Below, in pieces: positions 25,725 through 35,278 of a stretch of DNA of 64,000 bases. Origin of the DNA: Promicromonospora panici (lineage in GTDB: Bacteria; Actinomycetota; Actinomycetes; Actinomycetales; Cellulomonadaceae); the NCBI RefSeq assembly GCF_900608595.1, contig NZ_UWYY01000010.1, positions 1 to 64,000 of the forward strand, written 5' to 3'. The stretch's first letter is position 1, and each line of letters begins with the position of its first letter. A program made the position numbers and the translations under genes. The notes under the pieces are model-generated. The model had not been told where the DNA came from. It did no database searches and was given only the letters and a program-made list of their open reading frames with translations.

Positions 25725-28571
25725 TCACTGCCCCGAGAGCGGTGGCGTGATCTGGATCAGGGCGGACTGGTTGCCCTTGAACGCCTTCTTGAGGTGGATC
25801 ACGGTGCCGTACCCGACGCCGTCGTCCGCCGGGTTTCCGGTGCCGGTGATGGCACCGATGCCGAAGTCCTCGCCGAACAGCTCCGGCACGTACTCGCCCT
25901 GCTCGTCGACCATCCGCACCGTGTAGGGCGAGTTGTCGACGGACGGCACGACGGTCGACGCGTCGCTGTCGCGGTAGAACAGGCCGCCGTTGTTGAGCTC
26001 GATCCCGGGGTACCAGCCGGTGTCGTCGGTGAACGTGCGCACCGGCGCCTGTGCCTCGAAGTCCGTGCAGAACTCCACGGTGGTGTCCTCGCCCGTGATG
26101 CACTCGGTGAACGGGTACGTCGGCCGGAGGCCGAACGCCACGTTCGAGGACTGCGGGCGGGACGGAAGGTTCTTCAGCGCCGACGTGTCCGGCGTGGCCG
26201 AGTCGTCGCGCCGCAGCGGGTCGAAGTGGCTGTCCACCAGCAGCAGGCCACCCTTCGCCCCGGTACTCGGCAGGTCGGAGAGGTTGTTCAGGACATGGTT
26301 CTGGTCGCCGTAGGTCGTGTCCCGGTACCAGACGAGCATGCCTGGCGCGTTGTAGGCGATCTTCTCCACCTTCCACGCGTCGGTCTGCGGAGCCGCGTAC
26401 GTCGAGTCGTACGCGTACCGCAGACCCTCGTCGAACCCGTCCAGGTTGCGCCACTCGACCAGGTAGAAGTGCTCCTGGACGGACGAGCCGGAGAAGATGT
26501 GCCAGCCGTTGCCCGTGGTCTCCGTGAAGGTCGAGACCTCGGGGGTCCAGCCCGCCTCGCCCGACTCCACGTCGTCGCTCCACACGACCTCGCTACCGCT
26601 GGTGAGCTCGAAGTCGTCGGAGAACCAGCCGCGGTCCTCGAACGCCTCGTCGGTGGCATAGCGCAGGCGCAGCTGGACGGTCTGCCCGGCGAACGCAGAC
26701 AGGTCCACGTTCAGGTGAGCCCAGCCCTCGGTGGTGCCGGTGAGGCCGTACTTCTTGCCGCCGTAGTCGGCCATGCGGCCGTTCGGGTCGGCATACCCGT
26801 CCGGGGTGGTGACCTCGGCTCCGGCGTCGTCGAAGACCTTCTGCTCCTCCCAGGTGGCGCCACCGTCGGTGGAGATCTCGACGAAGCCGAAGTCCCAGTC
26901 GGCCTCGATCGAGTAGTCGGCCCAGAACGAGAACGTGGCGGCCGCGGGGACGTCGAGGGTGCGGCTCAGGCGGACATCGGCCCAGCTCTGGTCCGATCCG
27001 GTGTACCACATGGCCTCGCCGCTGTGCGGCTCGCCGAGCTCGATGTGCTTGTCCGGCAGGTTGATCTTGACGCCGTCCTGGGTGCCCTTCAGGGGGCGGG
27101 AGGCCTGGCCCACCTTGATCGCGAGCTCGTCGTCACCCGGGTCCACCTCGACCGGGTCCACCCAGCCGAGCACCCACTTGTCCCAGATGCCCATGTGCGT
27201 GGGCATCGACTGGAAGATGGGACCGGAGTGCGATCCGGAGCTCATCAGGTCCCAGAAGTCCACGTCGGAGTCGCCGCCGCTGGCCGTGTCGTACAGGTCG
27301 GGCAGGCCGAGGTCGTGGCCGTACTCGTGGGCGAACACGCCGACGCCGGAGTCCTCCGGCTGGACGATGTAGTTGGAGAGCCTCAGGTCGGTGCCCGGGA
27401 TGGGCGCGCCACCGGGGACCGTCGAGGAGTGGGCCCAGATGGCGTACGTGCCCTGCGCGCCGCCGCCACCGGACTTGTCCTCACCCGCGTGGACGAGGAC
27501 CACGTGGTCGATCACACCGTCCGGCTCGTTGACGTTGCCGTCACCGTCCCGGTCGGCCTGGTCCTCGATGTCGTAGTCCGCCCACGGGAAGTCGGGCTGC
27601 ATCTCGGCGAGCTTCGCCACGGCGTCGATCGGGAGCTGCCCGGGACCGGCCGGGTTGTCCGGGTGCCCGTTCATGGTCTGGAAGGCGCCGGCCTCCCACT
27701 CTCCCTCGTCGTTGAGGAAGCAGCGCTGCGCGCCGTACCAGGCTTCGGAGTGCGGCACCTTCACCCAGGGGGTCGCCGAGCCGCTCACGGTGTACGCGCC
27801 GCGCGACATCTCCTCGTACATGTTCTTCATGGTGTAGCCGGAGATGTCGATGCCCGGCCGGCCGTCCGGCCCGGTGAGGTCGGGTCGGACACGCTCGGTG
27901 ATGCCCTCCTCCGTGAAGAGCATCTTGTCGAAGTGCTCCGGCGAGAAGTCCTCGACCCACATCGTGTTGTTGTCGGGCTGCGAGGCCTCGGCGGGGTTCG
28001 GGATGTTGTTGTGCAGCGGGCCGTTCTGGACGTTACCCGGCATGCACTCCGACGAGCCCCAGAAGGTCGGCACCATCTGGTCGGTGAAGTCGTCGTTCGC
28101 GTTCTCGTCGAACTCGACCAGGATCGTCAGGAGCCTGGCCTCCTGGGTGCGGGGCGCGCTCTTGTAGCGAGCCTGCTTGATCGCCTGTGGGCTCTTGCCC
28201 GTGCGGACGGCCTCACGCTCAAGCTTGGCCAGCTGTTCCGCGGCCGCCGGGTTGCCGCTGGAGAACTTCTTCGCGAGCTCGTCCGAGGCGGCCTGTACCG
28301 AGGCGTCGACGCGGACGCCGGTCTCGCCCTCGGCCTTGTGGACGATGCTGCGGCCATCGGCCGTGATCTCGACGTCGTCGCCGACCTCGGGCTGGGCGGC
28401 GACGTCGGCGTAGTTGATGTAGTGCTCGGAGCTCTTGATGGCAGACGCACCATTGCCGGTGGCCGACACCGTCGTCGCTCCTCCGGTCGCCGCGAGTCCG
28501 GCGACGGTGAGCGCGACGACAGGAATCGCGGCCACCGTGCTCCGTAGCGCACGTCGGGTGGGTGTTCTCAT
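25725..28571 (-). CDS. Secreted M6-family (immune inhibitor A-like) metalloprotease
   Basis: 948 residues. Sec signal peptide (~1-37), propeptide-like segment to ~140, then the M6 catalytic domain with the zinc motif HEYGHDLGLPD (His415, Glu416, His419, Asp425) and a Met-turn region at WDLMSSGSHSG. An Asp-rich DRDGDGNVNEPDG suggests Ca2+ binding near residue 341. The C-terminal half has repeated beta-sandwich/VEG-like segments (FSFWADYSIEADWDFGFVEISTDGGATW). Such enzymes are exported and cleave proteins or host peptides. ATG follows GGGAGAAAGA. Confidence 0.92.
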   Translation of the reverse strand: MRTPTRRALRSTVAAIPVVALTVAGLAATGGATTVSATGNGASAIKSSEHYINYADVAAQPEVGDDVEITADGRSIVHKAEGETGVRVDASVQAASDELAKKFSSGNPAAAEQLAKLEREAVRTGKSPQAIKQARYKSAPRTQEARLLTILVEFDENANDDFTDQMVPTFWGSSECMPGNVQNGPLHNNIPNPAEASQPDNNTMWVEDFSPEHFDKMLFTEEGITERVRPDLTGPDGRPGIDISGYTMKNMYEEMSRGAYTVSGSATPWVKVPHSEAWYGAQRCFLNDEGEWEAGAFQTMNGHPDNPAGPGQLPIDAVAKLAEMQPDFPWADYDIEDQADRDGDGNVNEPDGVIDHVVLVHAGEDKSGGGGAQGTYAIWAHSSTVPGGAPIPGTDLRLSNYIVQPEDSGVGVFAHEYGHDLGLPDLYDTASGGDSDVDFWDLMSSGSHSGPIFQSMPTHMGIWDKWVLGWVDPVEVDPGDDELAIKVGQASRPLKGTQDGVKINLPDKHIELGEPHSGEAMWYTGSDQSWADVRLSRTLDVPAAATFSFWADYSIEADWDFGFVEISTDGGATWEEQKVFDDAGAEVTTPDGYADPNGRMADYGGKKYGLTGTTEGWAHLNVDLSAFAGQTVQLRLRYATDEAFEDRGWFSDDFELTSGSEVVWSDDVESGEAGWTPEVSTFTETTGNGWHIFSGSSVQEHFYLVEWRNLDGFDEGLRYAYDSTYAAPQTDAWKVEKIAYNAPGMLVWYRDTTYGDQNHVLNNLSDLPSTGAKGGLLLVDSHFDPLRRDDSATPDTSALKNLPSRPQSSNVAFGLRPTYPFTECITGEDTTVEFCTDFEAQAPVRTFTDDTGWYPGIELNNGGLFYRDSDASTVVPSVDNSPYTVRMVDEQGEYVPELFGEDFGIGAITGTGNPADDGVGYGTVIHLKKAFKGNQSALIQITPPLSGQ

Positions 28572-28590
28572 TCTTTCTCCCAGGTCAGGT

Positions 28591-28604
28591 CGTCAACGTT
28601 GACG
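28591..28604. promoter_or_regulatory. Perfect 14-bp palindrome upstream of the M6 protease
   Basis: CGTCAACGTTGACG, 20 bp before the protease start, in the 251-bp gap shared with the divergent GH12 gene. A second 8-bp palindrome TGACGTCA (28733-28740) includes a possible -35 (TTGACG, 28732-28737) for the GH12 gene. Either could be an operator coordinating the two exported enzymes. Confidence 0.45.
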
Positions 28605-28822
28605 GCAGAAGGCCGCGGGATGTGGCGGCGGCTTCATGCCTACCGGAACCCGACCCATGGCGAAAGCCGAAATGGACGTTTTCCTCCGTTGCTAGGCGAC
28701 TTCACCCGCAGACTATGGACATTTCTCCATGTTGACGTCATCATCGTTTTTGCGAGATTTAACCCGACAAATGGCTCGCTGGGCGACGTGGCCCGACCGA
28801 GCCTTCATCGAAAGGGAACCGC

Positions 28823-29632
28823 ATGCCTCGAGGAAGACGCACGGCAACCCTCAGACGTCTGATCACCGGCACCGTCGCCGCGGTGTGCATCGCCCTGGTG
28901 CCGGCCGTGGTCACGGCCGCGCCGGCCCAGGCCGCAAGCACCTGTGCCAGCGGCGGCAACATCGCGATGGGCAAGTACTACGTGGTCAACAATCTCTGGG
29001 GCAGCGGATCCGGCTCCGGATGGCAGTGCGTCTGGGACAACTGGCAGTCCGGCGACACCATCGGCTGGGGCACCAGCTGGGAGTGGAGCGGGCAGTCCAA
29101 CTCGGTGAAGAGCTACTCCAGCGCCGTCCTCGGCTGGCACTGGGGCTGGCAGCGGCCCGGCACGGAGCTCCCGGTGCGGGTCGGCGACAACCGCAGCGTC
29201 CCGACCACCTGGAACTACAGCGTGACCGGGTCGGGCACGATGAACGCCGCCTATGACCTGTGGCTGCACACCCAGTCGAATCCCAGCGGGTCGAACAACC
29301 CGAGCGACGAGATCATGATCTGGCCCTACAAGTCGGGCGGGGCGGGGCCGGCCGGCACCTACCAGACCACGGTCAACCTCGGCGGCGGGAGCTGGGACCT
29401 GTACCGCGGCTGGATCGACGCGGGCAACGGCGTCGGATGGAACGTGTTCTCGTTCGTCCGCACGTCGAACACCACCTCGGTGAACTTCAACCTGCGCGAC
29501 TTCACCAACAACCTCGTGAACCGAGGGTGGCTGAGCAACAGCAAGTACCTCACCAGCGTCCAGGCGGGTACCGAGGTCTTCATCGGCAGCGGGCGGCTGG
29601 ACACCGAGAGCTACTGGGTCGACGTCCAGTAA
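28823..29632 (+). CDS. Secreted GH12 endo-beta-1,4-glucanase
   Basis: 269 residues. Sec signal peptide ends in APAQAAS (~38). The GH12 fold is recognisable throughout: YYVVNNLWGSGSGSGWQCVW, NSVKSYSS, DEIMIWPYKSG (nucleophile Glu163), WDLYRGW, FNLRDFTNNLVNRG, YLTSVQAGTEVFIGSG (acid/base Glu251). Family members cleave cellulose, beta-glucan or xyloglucan outside the cell. No carbohydrate-binding module is attached. Ribosome site AAAGGGA precedes the ATG. Confidence 0.93.
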   Translation: MPRGRRTATLRRLITGTVAAVCIALVPAVVTAAPAQAASTCASGGNIAMGKYYVVNNLWGSGSGSGWQCVWDNWQSGDTIGWGTSWEWSGQSNSVKSYSSAVLGWHWGWQRPGTELPVRVGDNRSVPTTWNYSVTGSGTMNAAYDLWLHTQSNPSGSNNPSDEIMIWPYKSGGAGPAGTYQTTVNLGGGSWDLYRGWIDAGNGVGWNVFSFVRTSNTTSVNFNLRDFTNNLVNRGWLSNSKYLTSVQAGTEVFIGSGRLDTESYWVDVQ

Positions 29633-29652
29633 GCCTGTTCGTCCTGAGCGAG

Positions 29653-29687
29653 GCAGTGGGCGGTCATCGTGGATGACCGCCCACTGC
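29653..29687 (+). terminator. Rho-independent terminator after GH12 gene
   Basis: Perfect 16-bp stem GCAGTGGGCGGTCATC (29653-29668) / 29672-29687 with a GTG loop, followed by TTTCTCGTT. It starts 20 bp after the glucanase stop and separates it from the convergent permease. Confidence 0.88.
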
Positions 29688-29770
29688 TTTCTCGTTCGCT
29701 GCGTCTCGTCTTCAGGATGGTCGTTGAACGACTCGATCCCGGTGTTGCCGGCCCGCCTCGGGACTGTCGC

Positions 29771-31258
29771 TCACGCCCCTGCGGTCGGTGCTGCGGGAGC
29801 GTGCGCGTTGAACCGTTCGAGGTCGTCGTCCAGGGCGCGGTAGGTCTCCGGCCGGTTCCTCCTCAGGTAGGCGCCGTACCCGATCCCGCAGGCGAGGGCG
29901 AGCGCGAGCAGGAGTGGCATGAGCCGGATGACCAGGGCGTCCGAGCCCGCGACGATGTCGAAGTTCACGACGGCCATGACGACGATCGCGAGCAGCCCCA
30001 GGAACCCGATGCCCGGCGCCACGAGCGTGCTCCACAGGCGCCGGTCGTGGCTGCGGCGGAAGTGCACGACGATCGACAGCGCGGCCAGCCCCTGCAGGAC
30101 GAGCACGCTGAGCGTGCCGAAGCCCAGCATGGCGGGCACGAGCGTTCCGATCGGGTCGGCGCCCGCGACCACGAACAATCCGGCGACGACGGCGGAGAAC
30201 CCCGCCTGCACGAGTCCGGCGACCTGTGGCGCCCCGCCCGGTCGCGTCCGAGCGAGGGCTCGCGGCAGCACCCTGGCACGACCGAGGGAGTAGAGGTACC
30301 GCGTCGCGGAGTTGTGGAACGCGAGCATCGCCGCGAAGAGGCTCACCAGCAGCAGGACCATCATCACCACGGTGAGGGTTCCGCCGAGGTAGGTCTGGGC
30401 GAGGGCGAAGATCAGGTCGCCGGACTCCAGGTGGTCGAGCGCGGTCTGTTGTGCCTGTGCGACGCCGGCCGCGCTCACCACGGCCCACGTCGTGACGCCG
30501 AGGATCACGCCGATCGCCGTGATCGCGGTGTACGTGGCGCGGGGGATGGTCCGCAGGGGGTCACGAGCCTCCTCGCTGAACAGCGAGGTGGCCTCGAACC
30601 CGAGGAAGCCGGTCGCGGCGAGCAGCAGGCCGATCGGCAGCGACCCGGACAGCACGGACTCGGCGCTGAACGCGCCGGCGTCGTACCCGGTCTGCACGAG
30701 GACCGAGATGTCGAACACCACGAGGATCAGCACCTCGAGCACCAGCGCTACGCCGAGCACCTTCGAGCTGAAGTCGATGCCGGCGCGGGCCAGCACGAAG
30801 CAGACGACGATCGACGCCAGCCCCCAGACGTACCAGTGCAGGTCGAACCCGGTGAGGTCGGCGATGATCATCTGCATGAAGAAGCCGCTGGTGCCGATCG
30901 TGCCGACGACGAAGAAGTTGTAGCCGAGGGTCGCGATGAATCCTGCGACGAGGCCGCCGGTGCGGCCGAGTCCTCTGACCACGAAGGCGTAGAAGCCGCC
31001 GGTGTTGACGAGCTGCTTCGACATCTGGGCATAGCCGATCGCGAACAGCAGCAGAACGACGGCGACGAGGAAGAACGACACCGGCGTTCCTCCGCCGTTG
31101 CCGAGCGCGATCGCCAGCGACGCCACGACGACGATGCCGGTCAGCGGCGCTACTGCGGCGAGCACCAGGAACACGATGCCGGCCACGCCGAGGGCGTTGT
31201 GCCGGAGGGCGGTGGACTCTGCGCTGGACTCTGTGGGGGACTGAGCGGCGGTGCTCAC
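29771..31258 (-). CDS. APC-family amino acid/amine permease
   Basis: 495 residues from GTG 31258 (AAAGGAG 7 bases upstream). About twelve transmembrane helices; VLAAVAPLTGIVVVASLAIALGNGGGTPVSFF and GYAQMSKQLVNTGGFYAFVVRGLGR are the APC helix 1-2 consensus, and GFEATSLFSEEARDPLRTIPRATY is the conserved helix 6-7 loop. Imports amino acids or amines. Its neighbours are two SDRs and an exported amidohydrolase on the opposite strand, so a shared amide or amine substrate is plausible but unproven. Confidence 0.88.
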   Translation of the reverse strand: MSTAAQSPTESSAESTALRHNALGVAGIVFLVLAAVAPLTGIVVVASLAIALGNGGGTPVSFFLVAVVLLLFAIGYAQMSKQLVNTGGFYAFVVRGLGRTGGLVAGFIATLGYNFFVVGTIGTSGFFMQMIIADLTGFDLHWYVWGLASIVVCFVLARAGIDFSSKVLGVALVLEVLILVVFDISVLVQTGYDAGAFSAESVLSGSLPIGLLLAATGFLGFEATSLFSEEARDPLRTIPRATYTAITAIGVILGVTTWAVVSAAGVAQAQQTALDHLESGDLIFALAQTYLGGTLTVVMMVLLLVSLFAAMLAFHNSATRYLYSLGRARVLPRALARTRPGGAPQVAGLVQAGFSAVVAGLFVVAGADPIGTLVPAMLGFGTLSVLVLQGLAALSIVVHFRRSHDRRLWSTLVAPGIGFLGLLAIVVMAVVNFDIVAGSDALVIRLMPLLLALALACGIGYGAYLRRNRPETYRALDDDLERFNAHAPAAPTAGA

Positions 31259-31481
31259 GTCGGCTCCTTTGCCTGTGATGGGAATGCCTGTGGCCGAACG
31301 ACTGCTCTGCGTCGGATTCTGCGCGGCACGTCCGGAGCAGTGCTTGCCGAACAGTGCACAGTGCTGTTGCGCGCGTGCAGACCACGGCCGGAGCGGTACC
31401 GACCGGGTGGTGCTGCTCGCAGGATGGTCGTGCGGCGGCGGCACCATGCCGACCGCCGCCGACGAACGAGGGGACGAGCAG

Positions 31482-32231
31482 ATGGACGTCGGGCTGGACG
31501 GTCGCGTCGCACTGGTCACAGGGGCAGCCGGCGGTATCGGCCGTGCGGCCGCCGTACGGCTCGCCGCCGAGGGGTGCCGGCTCGCGCTGGTGGATCGGCA
31601 CCTGCCGGACGCCGCCGGGTTCGAGCCCGACCGGGTTGTTGCGGCGTCCGCGGACGTGACCGACGAGACCGCTCTCGCCCGGACCGTCGCGGAGGTCGAG
31701 CGCCGGTTCGGCGGCCTGGACGTCGTGGTCGGCTGTGCCGGGGTCTCGGGCCCGGTGGGCACCCCTCTCGACGAGGTGACGCCCCGGCAGTGGCGCGAGG
31801 TGATGGACGTCAACGTGACCGGGAGCTTCCTGCTCCTGCGTGCGACAGCGCCCCTGCTGCGCCGGTCACCGCACCCGGTGGCCGTGCTCGTCGCCAGCGA
31901 CTCGGCCCTGGTCGTGTCGCCCGGGATGGCTCCGTACTGCGCGTCCAAGGCGGCGGTACTCCAGCTCGCGCGCGCCGCGTCCGTCGATCTGGCGCCGATC
32001 CGCGTGACGGCGGTGTGCCCGTCGATCGTCGACACCCCGATGAGCAGGGCGGACCTCGGCATCGAGCTCGGCCTCGCCGGCGGGTTCGACGACATGCCGT
32101 ACCCGGTGCAGACCCCCGACGAGGTGGCGGCGAGCATCGCGTTCCTGTGCTCGCCCTGGGCCAGGGCGATCAGCGGTACCGGGCTCGTCAGCGACTTCGG
32201 GTACAGCGCGAGGTCGGGTTTCCCGGCCTGA
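31482..32231 (+). CDS. Short-chain dehydrogenase/reductase
   Basis: 249 residues, ATG 31482 with GAGGGG upstream. NAD(P)-binding TGAAGGIGRAAA, DVNVTGS, catalytic Ser in VASDSALV and YCASKAA (Tyr-x3-Lys). Asp at the end of beta-2 (LALVDRHL) suggests NAD preference. Substrate unknown. Divergent from the APC permease across 223 bp and followed 39 bp later by a second SDR. Confidence 0.88.
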   Translation: MDVGLDGRVALVTGAAGGIGRAAAVRLAAEGCRLALVDRHLPDAAGFEPDRVVAASADVTDETALARTVAEVERRFGGLDVVVGCAGVSGPVGTPLDEVTPRQWREVMDVNVTGSFLLLRATAPLLRRSPHPVAVLVASDSALVVSPGMAPYCASKAAVLQLARAASVDLAPIRVTAVCPSIVDTPMSRADLGIELGLAGGFDDMPYPVQTPDEVAASIAFLCSPWARAISGTGLVSDFGYSARSGFPA

Positions 32232-32270
32232 GGCGTCGGCGGCTGCCGGCACACGACAGAGGGAGCAAGG

Positions 32271-33083
32271 ATGGGATTCGCAGGAGCGGACATCGACGGG
32301 AAGGTCGTCGTCGTCACCGGCGGCGGCACGGGGATCGGCGCGGCGGTCGCCGAGCGGTTCGCCGCGGAGGGCGCGCACGTCGCCGTGCTCGGTCGCCGCC
32401 GCGAGCCCTTGCAGCAGGTCGCGGACGCGACAGGCGCCCTCCCGGTCGTGGCCGACGCGGCCGACACGGCGTCGGCGCGGGCCGCCGTGGGAACGGTGCT
32501 GGAGCGGTTCGGCCGGATCGACGTGCTGGTCGCCAATGCCGGCGGGCACGGGTACTCGTCGGTGCTCGACACGGACGACGTTGCCTGGGAGGCTGCGCTG
32601 CGCGCCAACCTCACGACCGCGTTCACCACGGCCCGTGAGTGCCTGCCCGCGCTCGTCGAGGCCCGGGGGAGCATCGTGATCGTCTCGTCGCTCGCGGGTC
32701 TGTTCGCGGGACCGGGTGTCGCCGGCTACACCGTCGGCAAGCACGCCCTCGTCGGGCTCACCCGCACCCTGGCTCGCGACTACGGGGCACAGGGTGTGCG
32801 CGTCAACGCCGTCTGCCCCGGCTGGGTACGGACCCCGATGGCGGACGCCGAGATGGACGAGCTCGCGGACCGGGCCGGGCTCGCGTCGCGGGCAGAGGGA
32901 TACGCGAAGGTGACGTGCGACGTGCCGTTGGGGCGGCCCGCCGAGCCTGCCGAGATCGCTTCGGTCGTCCGGTTCCTGGGGTCGGGGGAGTCGTCGTACG
33001 TCACCGGCGCCGTGCTCGTCGTCGACGGCGGGGCGCACGTCGTCGACGTCCCCACCATCGCGTTCCAGGAGGGGAGCGCGTAG
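32271..33083 (+). CDS. Short-chain dehydrogenase/reductase
   Basis: 270 residues, ATG after GAGGGAGCAAGG. Motifs TGGGTGIGAAV, VANAGGHG, SSLAGLFAG and YTVGKHALVGL (Tyr-x3-Lys), VNAVCPGWVRTPM. Arg after beta-2 (AVLGRRREP) suggests NADP. Likely acts with the preceding SDR in one pathway. The C-terminal GGAHVVD is standard for the family. Confidence 0.88.
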   Translation: MGFAGADIDGKVVVVTGGGTGIGAAVAERFAAEGAHVAVLGRRREPLQQVADATGALPVVADAADTASARAAVGTVLERFGRIDVLVANAGGHGYSSVLDTDDVAWEAALRANLTTAFTTARECLPALVEARGSIVIVSSLAGLFAGPGVAGYTVGKHALVGLTRTLARDYGAQGVRVNAVCPGWVRTPMADAEMDELADRAGLASRAEGYAKVTCDVPLGRPAEPAEIASVVRFLGSGESSYVTGAVLVVDGGAHVVDVPTIAFQEGSA

Positions 33084-33311
33084 TCACGGTCAGCGGTCCA
33101 TGCGGCGGTCCGCACGGGCAGTGCCGGGCGCACGGGCAGTTCCGGGTGCATGGACCGTGCCGGGTGCGCAGAGCGTCAAGCGGACGGCGCCCAGACGCAA
33201 GACGCGACGGGGGCCGTGCTTCGAGGATCGCAGTGCACGTACCGGTGGTGCCCCTCGCGACGGAGCGAGCCGACGGCACCGCGGTCTCCGACGTGACACG
33301 GGAGAAGACCG

Positions 33312-35165
33312 ATGACCGAACGACAGAAGAACGTTCCCCGCCGGCAGTTCCTCCAGGGTGCGGGAGCAGGCGTCGCTCTGGGCGTGCTGGGCGCCGACAG
33401 CGCCGCTGCGGCCCCGGGGCACGGCCCCGGGCGCGGGTACCGGAAGGCCGACCTGCTCCTCTACAACGGGAGCATCCTGACGCTGGACGGGACGTCCAGG
33501 CCTCCGGCGGAGGCCATCGCCATCAGGAACGGCGTGGTCCAGGCGGTCGGCTGGGGGCGCGACCTGCGCCGGCTGGTCAACGCACGCACGGAGGTCGTCG
33601 ACCTCGCCGGCCGCACCGTGATCCCCGGCGTCAACGACGCCCACCTGCACGCGATGGGCTTCGGGACGAGCCAGCCGCCCCTCACGCTCGACGTCGGCAG
33701 GGACGCCGTCGACTCGATCGCGGCCATCCGAGACGTCGTCGCTGAAGCGGTGGCCGCCAAGGAGCCCGGTCAGTGGGTTCGCGGGCGCGGGTGGGACCAG
33801 GGCTACCTGGCCGAGGGGCGCTACCCGACCCGCCACGACATCGACGAGGTCTCGCCCGACCACCCGGTCCACCTCACGGAGTGGTCGCACCACGCCGTGT
33901 GGGTGAACTCGAAGGCGCTCGAGCTCGCGGGGATCACCCGGGACACCGCCGCGCCACCCGGCGGCGAGATCGTCAAGGACGGAGCGGGAGAGCCGACCGG
34001 GCTCCTGCTGGAGGGGGCGGCAGGGCTCGTCGGGGAGGTGCTTCCCGACTTCACCGAGGACGAGAAGCGGCAGGGCCTGCGGTTGGCCGTGGACCTGATG
34101 CACCGGTACGGGATCACGTCGTGCACCGAGCCCGGTACCGATCTGGGCTCGGTCGCGCTCTACCGCGACATGCTTCGCTCAGGGGAGATCCGCCAGCGGT
34201 TCACGGTCATGCTCGCGGCATCCGCGGCCGGGAACCTGCGGGAGACCCTGGCGAGAGCGCGCCGGCTCAGGACGGACAAGGCCTGGCTGAACGTCAGCCA
34301 GGTGAAGATCTACGCCGACGGCGTGCCGACCCAGGCTCGCACCGCATGGGTCTCCGAGCCCTACGTCGGGGGCGGCACCGGAGGCCTGACACTCCCCGGC
34401 GGCTCGCAGGAGGAGCAGCTCGCCGTCCTCGGCGAGTGGGTGCGCACGGCGCACGAGATGGGCTTCCAGGTGGGCACCCACGCGACCGGGGACCGGACGA
34501 TCGAGGCCGCGGTCGATGCCTACCAGGCAGCAGTCGCGGAGCTCGGTGACACCGGGCTGCGGCACTACGTGATCCACGGCGATCTTCCCCACGAGACCGT
34601 CCTGCGCCGGATGGCGGCGTCGGGCTTCGGGCTGAGCTTCAACCCGCAGATCAAGCGTTCGCTGTCGCACCAGCTCGTCGACGTCATCGGCCGCGAGCGT
34701 ACGGACTACCAGTGGCCGTACCGCACAGCGCTCGACCTGGGGGTCCACGTCGGCAGCGCCTCCGACGCCCCGGTGGTCGGGTTCCCGGACTTCCGTGAGG
34801 GGGTCACGGCGATGCTCACGCGCCGGAGCCTGGCGACCGGGGAGGTCTTCGGCGCCGCCGAACGCATCGGCCTGGACGAAGCCGTCGCGACGTACACGAC
34901 CGCGGGCGCCTGGCAGGACCACGCCGAGCGCTGGAAGGGCAAGCTCACCGAGGGCATGGCGGCAGATCTCGTGGTCCTCGACGGGAACCTCGTGGAGACG
35001 ACGCCCGAGGAGATCGTCGACCTGCCGATCGGCATGACGTTCGTCGGCGGCGAGCTCGTGCACGACGCGAGCTCCGGGACGTCGTCCGATGCGGCGGCCA
35101 CGTCGTCCACCGGGGCGACGGTGGGCCTGGCCGGGTACATGTCGCGCGGCTGCTGTCACACGTAA
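33312..35165 (+). CDS. Tat-exported amidohydrolase (amidohydrolase_3/YtcJ type)
   Basis: 617 residues. Twin-arginine signal VPRRQFLQGAGAGVALGV (~8-25) ending in AAAAP. Metal site HxH in VNDAHLHAMGFG, later THATGDR and VIHGDLPHE, and the closing DAPVVGFPDFREG; TVIPGVNDAHLH and the terminal GMAADLVVLDGN are typical of the amidohydrolase_3 group. Probably cleaves an N-acyl or cyclic amide outside the cell. The 228 bp before it hold a run of near-repeated GCACGGGCAGT words and no gene. Confidence 0.88.
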   Translation: MTERQKNVPRRQFLQGAGAGVALGVLGADSAAAAPGHGPGRGYRKADLLLYNGSILTLDGTSRPPAEAIAIRNGVVQAVGWGRDLRRLVNARTEVVDLAGRTVIPGVNDAHLHAMGFGTSQPPLTLDVGRDAVDSIAAIRDVVAEAVAAKEPGQWVRGRGWDQGYLAEGRYPTRHDIDEVSPDHPVHLTEWSHHAVWVNSKALELAGITRDTAAPPGGEIVKDGAGEPTGLLLEGAAGLVGEVLPDFTEDEKRQGLRLAVDLMHRYGITSCTEPGTDLGSVALYRDMLRSGEIRQRFTVMLAASAAGNLRETLARARRLRTDKAWLNVSQVKIYADGVPTQARTAWVSEPYVGGGTGGLTLPGGSQEEQLAVLGEWVRTAHEMGFQVGTHATGDRTIEAAVDAYQAAVAELGDTGLRHYVIHGDLPHETVLRRMAASGFGLSFNPQIKRSLSHQLVDVIGRERTDYQWPYRTALDLGVHVGSASDAPVVGFPDFREGVTAMLTRRSLATGEVFGAAERIGLDEAVATYTTAGAWQDHAERWKGKLTEGMAADLVVLDGNLVETTPEEIVDLPIGMTFVGGELVHDASSGTSSDAAATSSTGATVGLAGYMSRGCCHT

Positions 35166-35199
35166 CCGCTGAGGCTCCCCGCACCTGCGGGAGTGACCT

Positions 35200-35264
35200 T
35201 GGTTGTGGGCGCGATCCTTGCGACTTCACGTCCGTTTTAGGCGCAACGATCACGCCCACAACCA
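35200..35264. repeat. Palindromic element, copy 4
   Basis: Arms 35200-35221 and 35243-35264, 20 of 22 pairs; loop contains TCCGTTTTAGGC, matching copy 1. Lies between the convergent amidohydrolase (stop 35165) and moaF (stop 35279), where it could terminate both transcripts. Confidence 0.9.
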
Positions 35265-35278
35265 CGATGTGGCGCGGT

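Noticed and set aside
25794..28547. 917-codon plus-strand open frame opposite the M6 protease
   Set aside because: GC-rich codon shadow of a clear protease gene; no motifs.
29669..32638. 989-codon plus-strand open frame
   Set aside because: Antisense shadow of the APC permease that then runs out of frame through the SDR genes.
33084..33311. Possible small gene in the gap before the amidohydrolase
   Set aside because: Open frames there are Arg/Ala/Gly-rich without a ribosome site; the region is made of near-repeated GCACGGGCAGT words.
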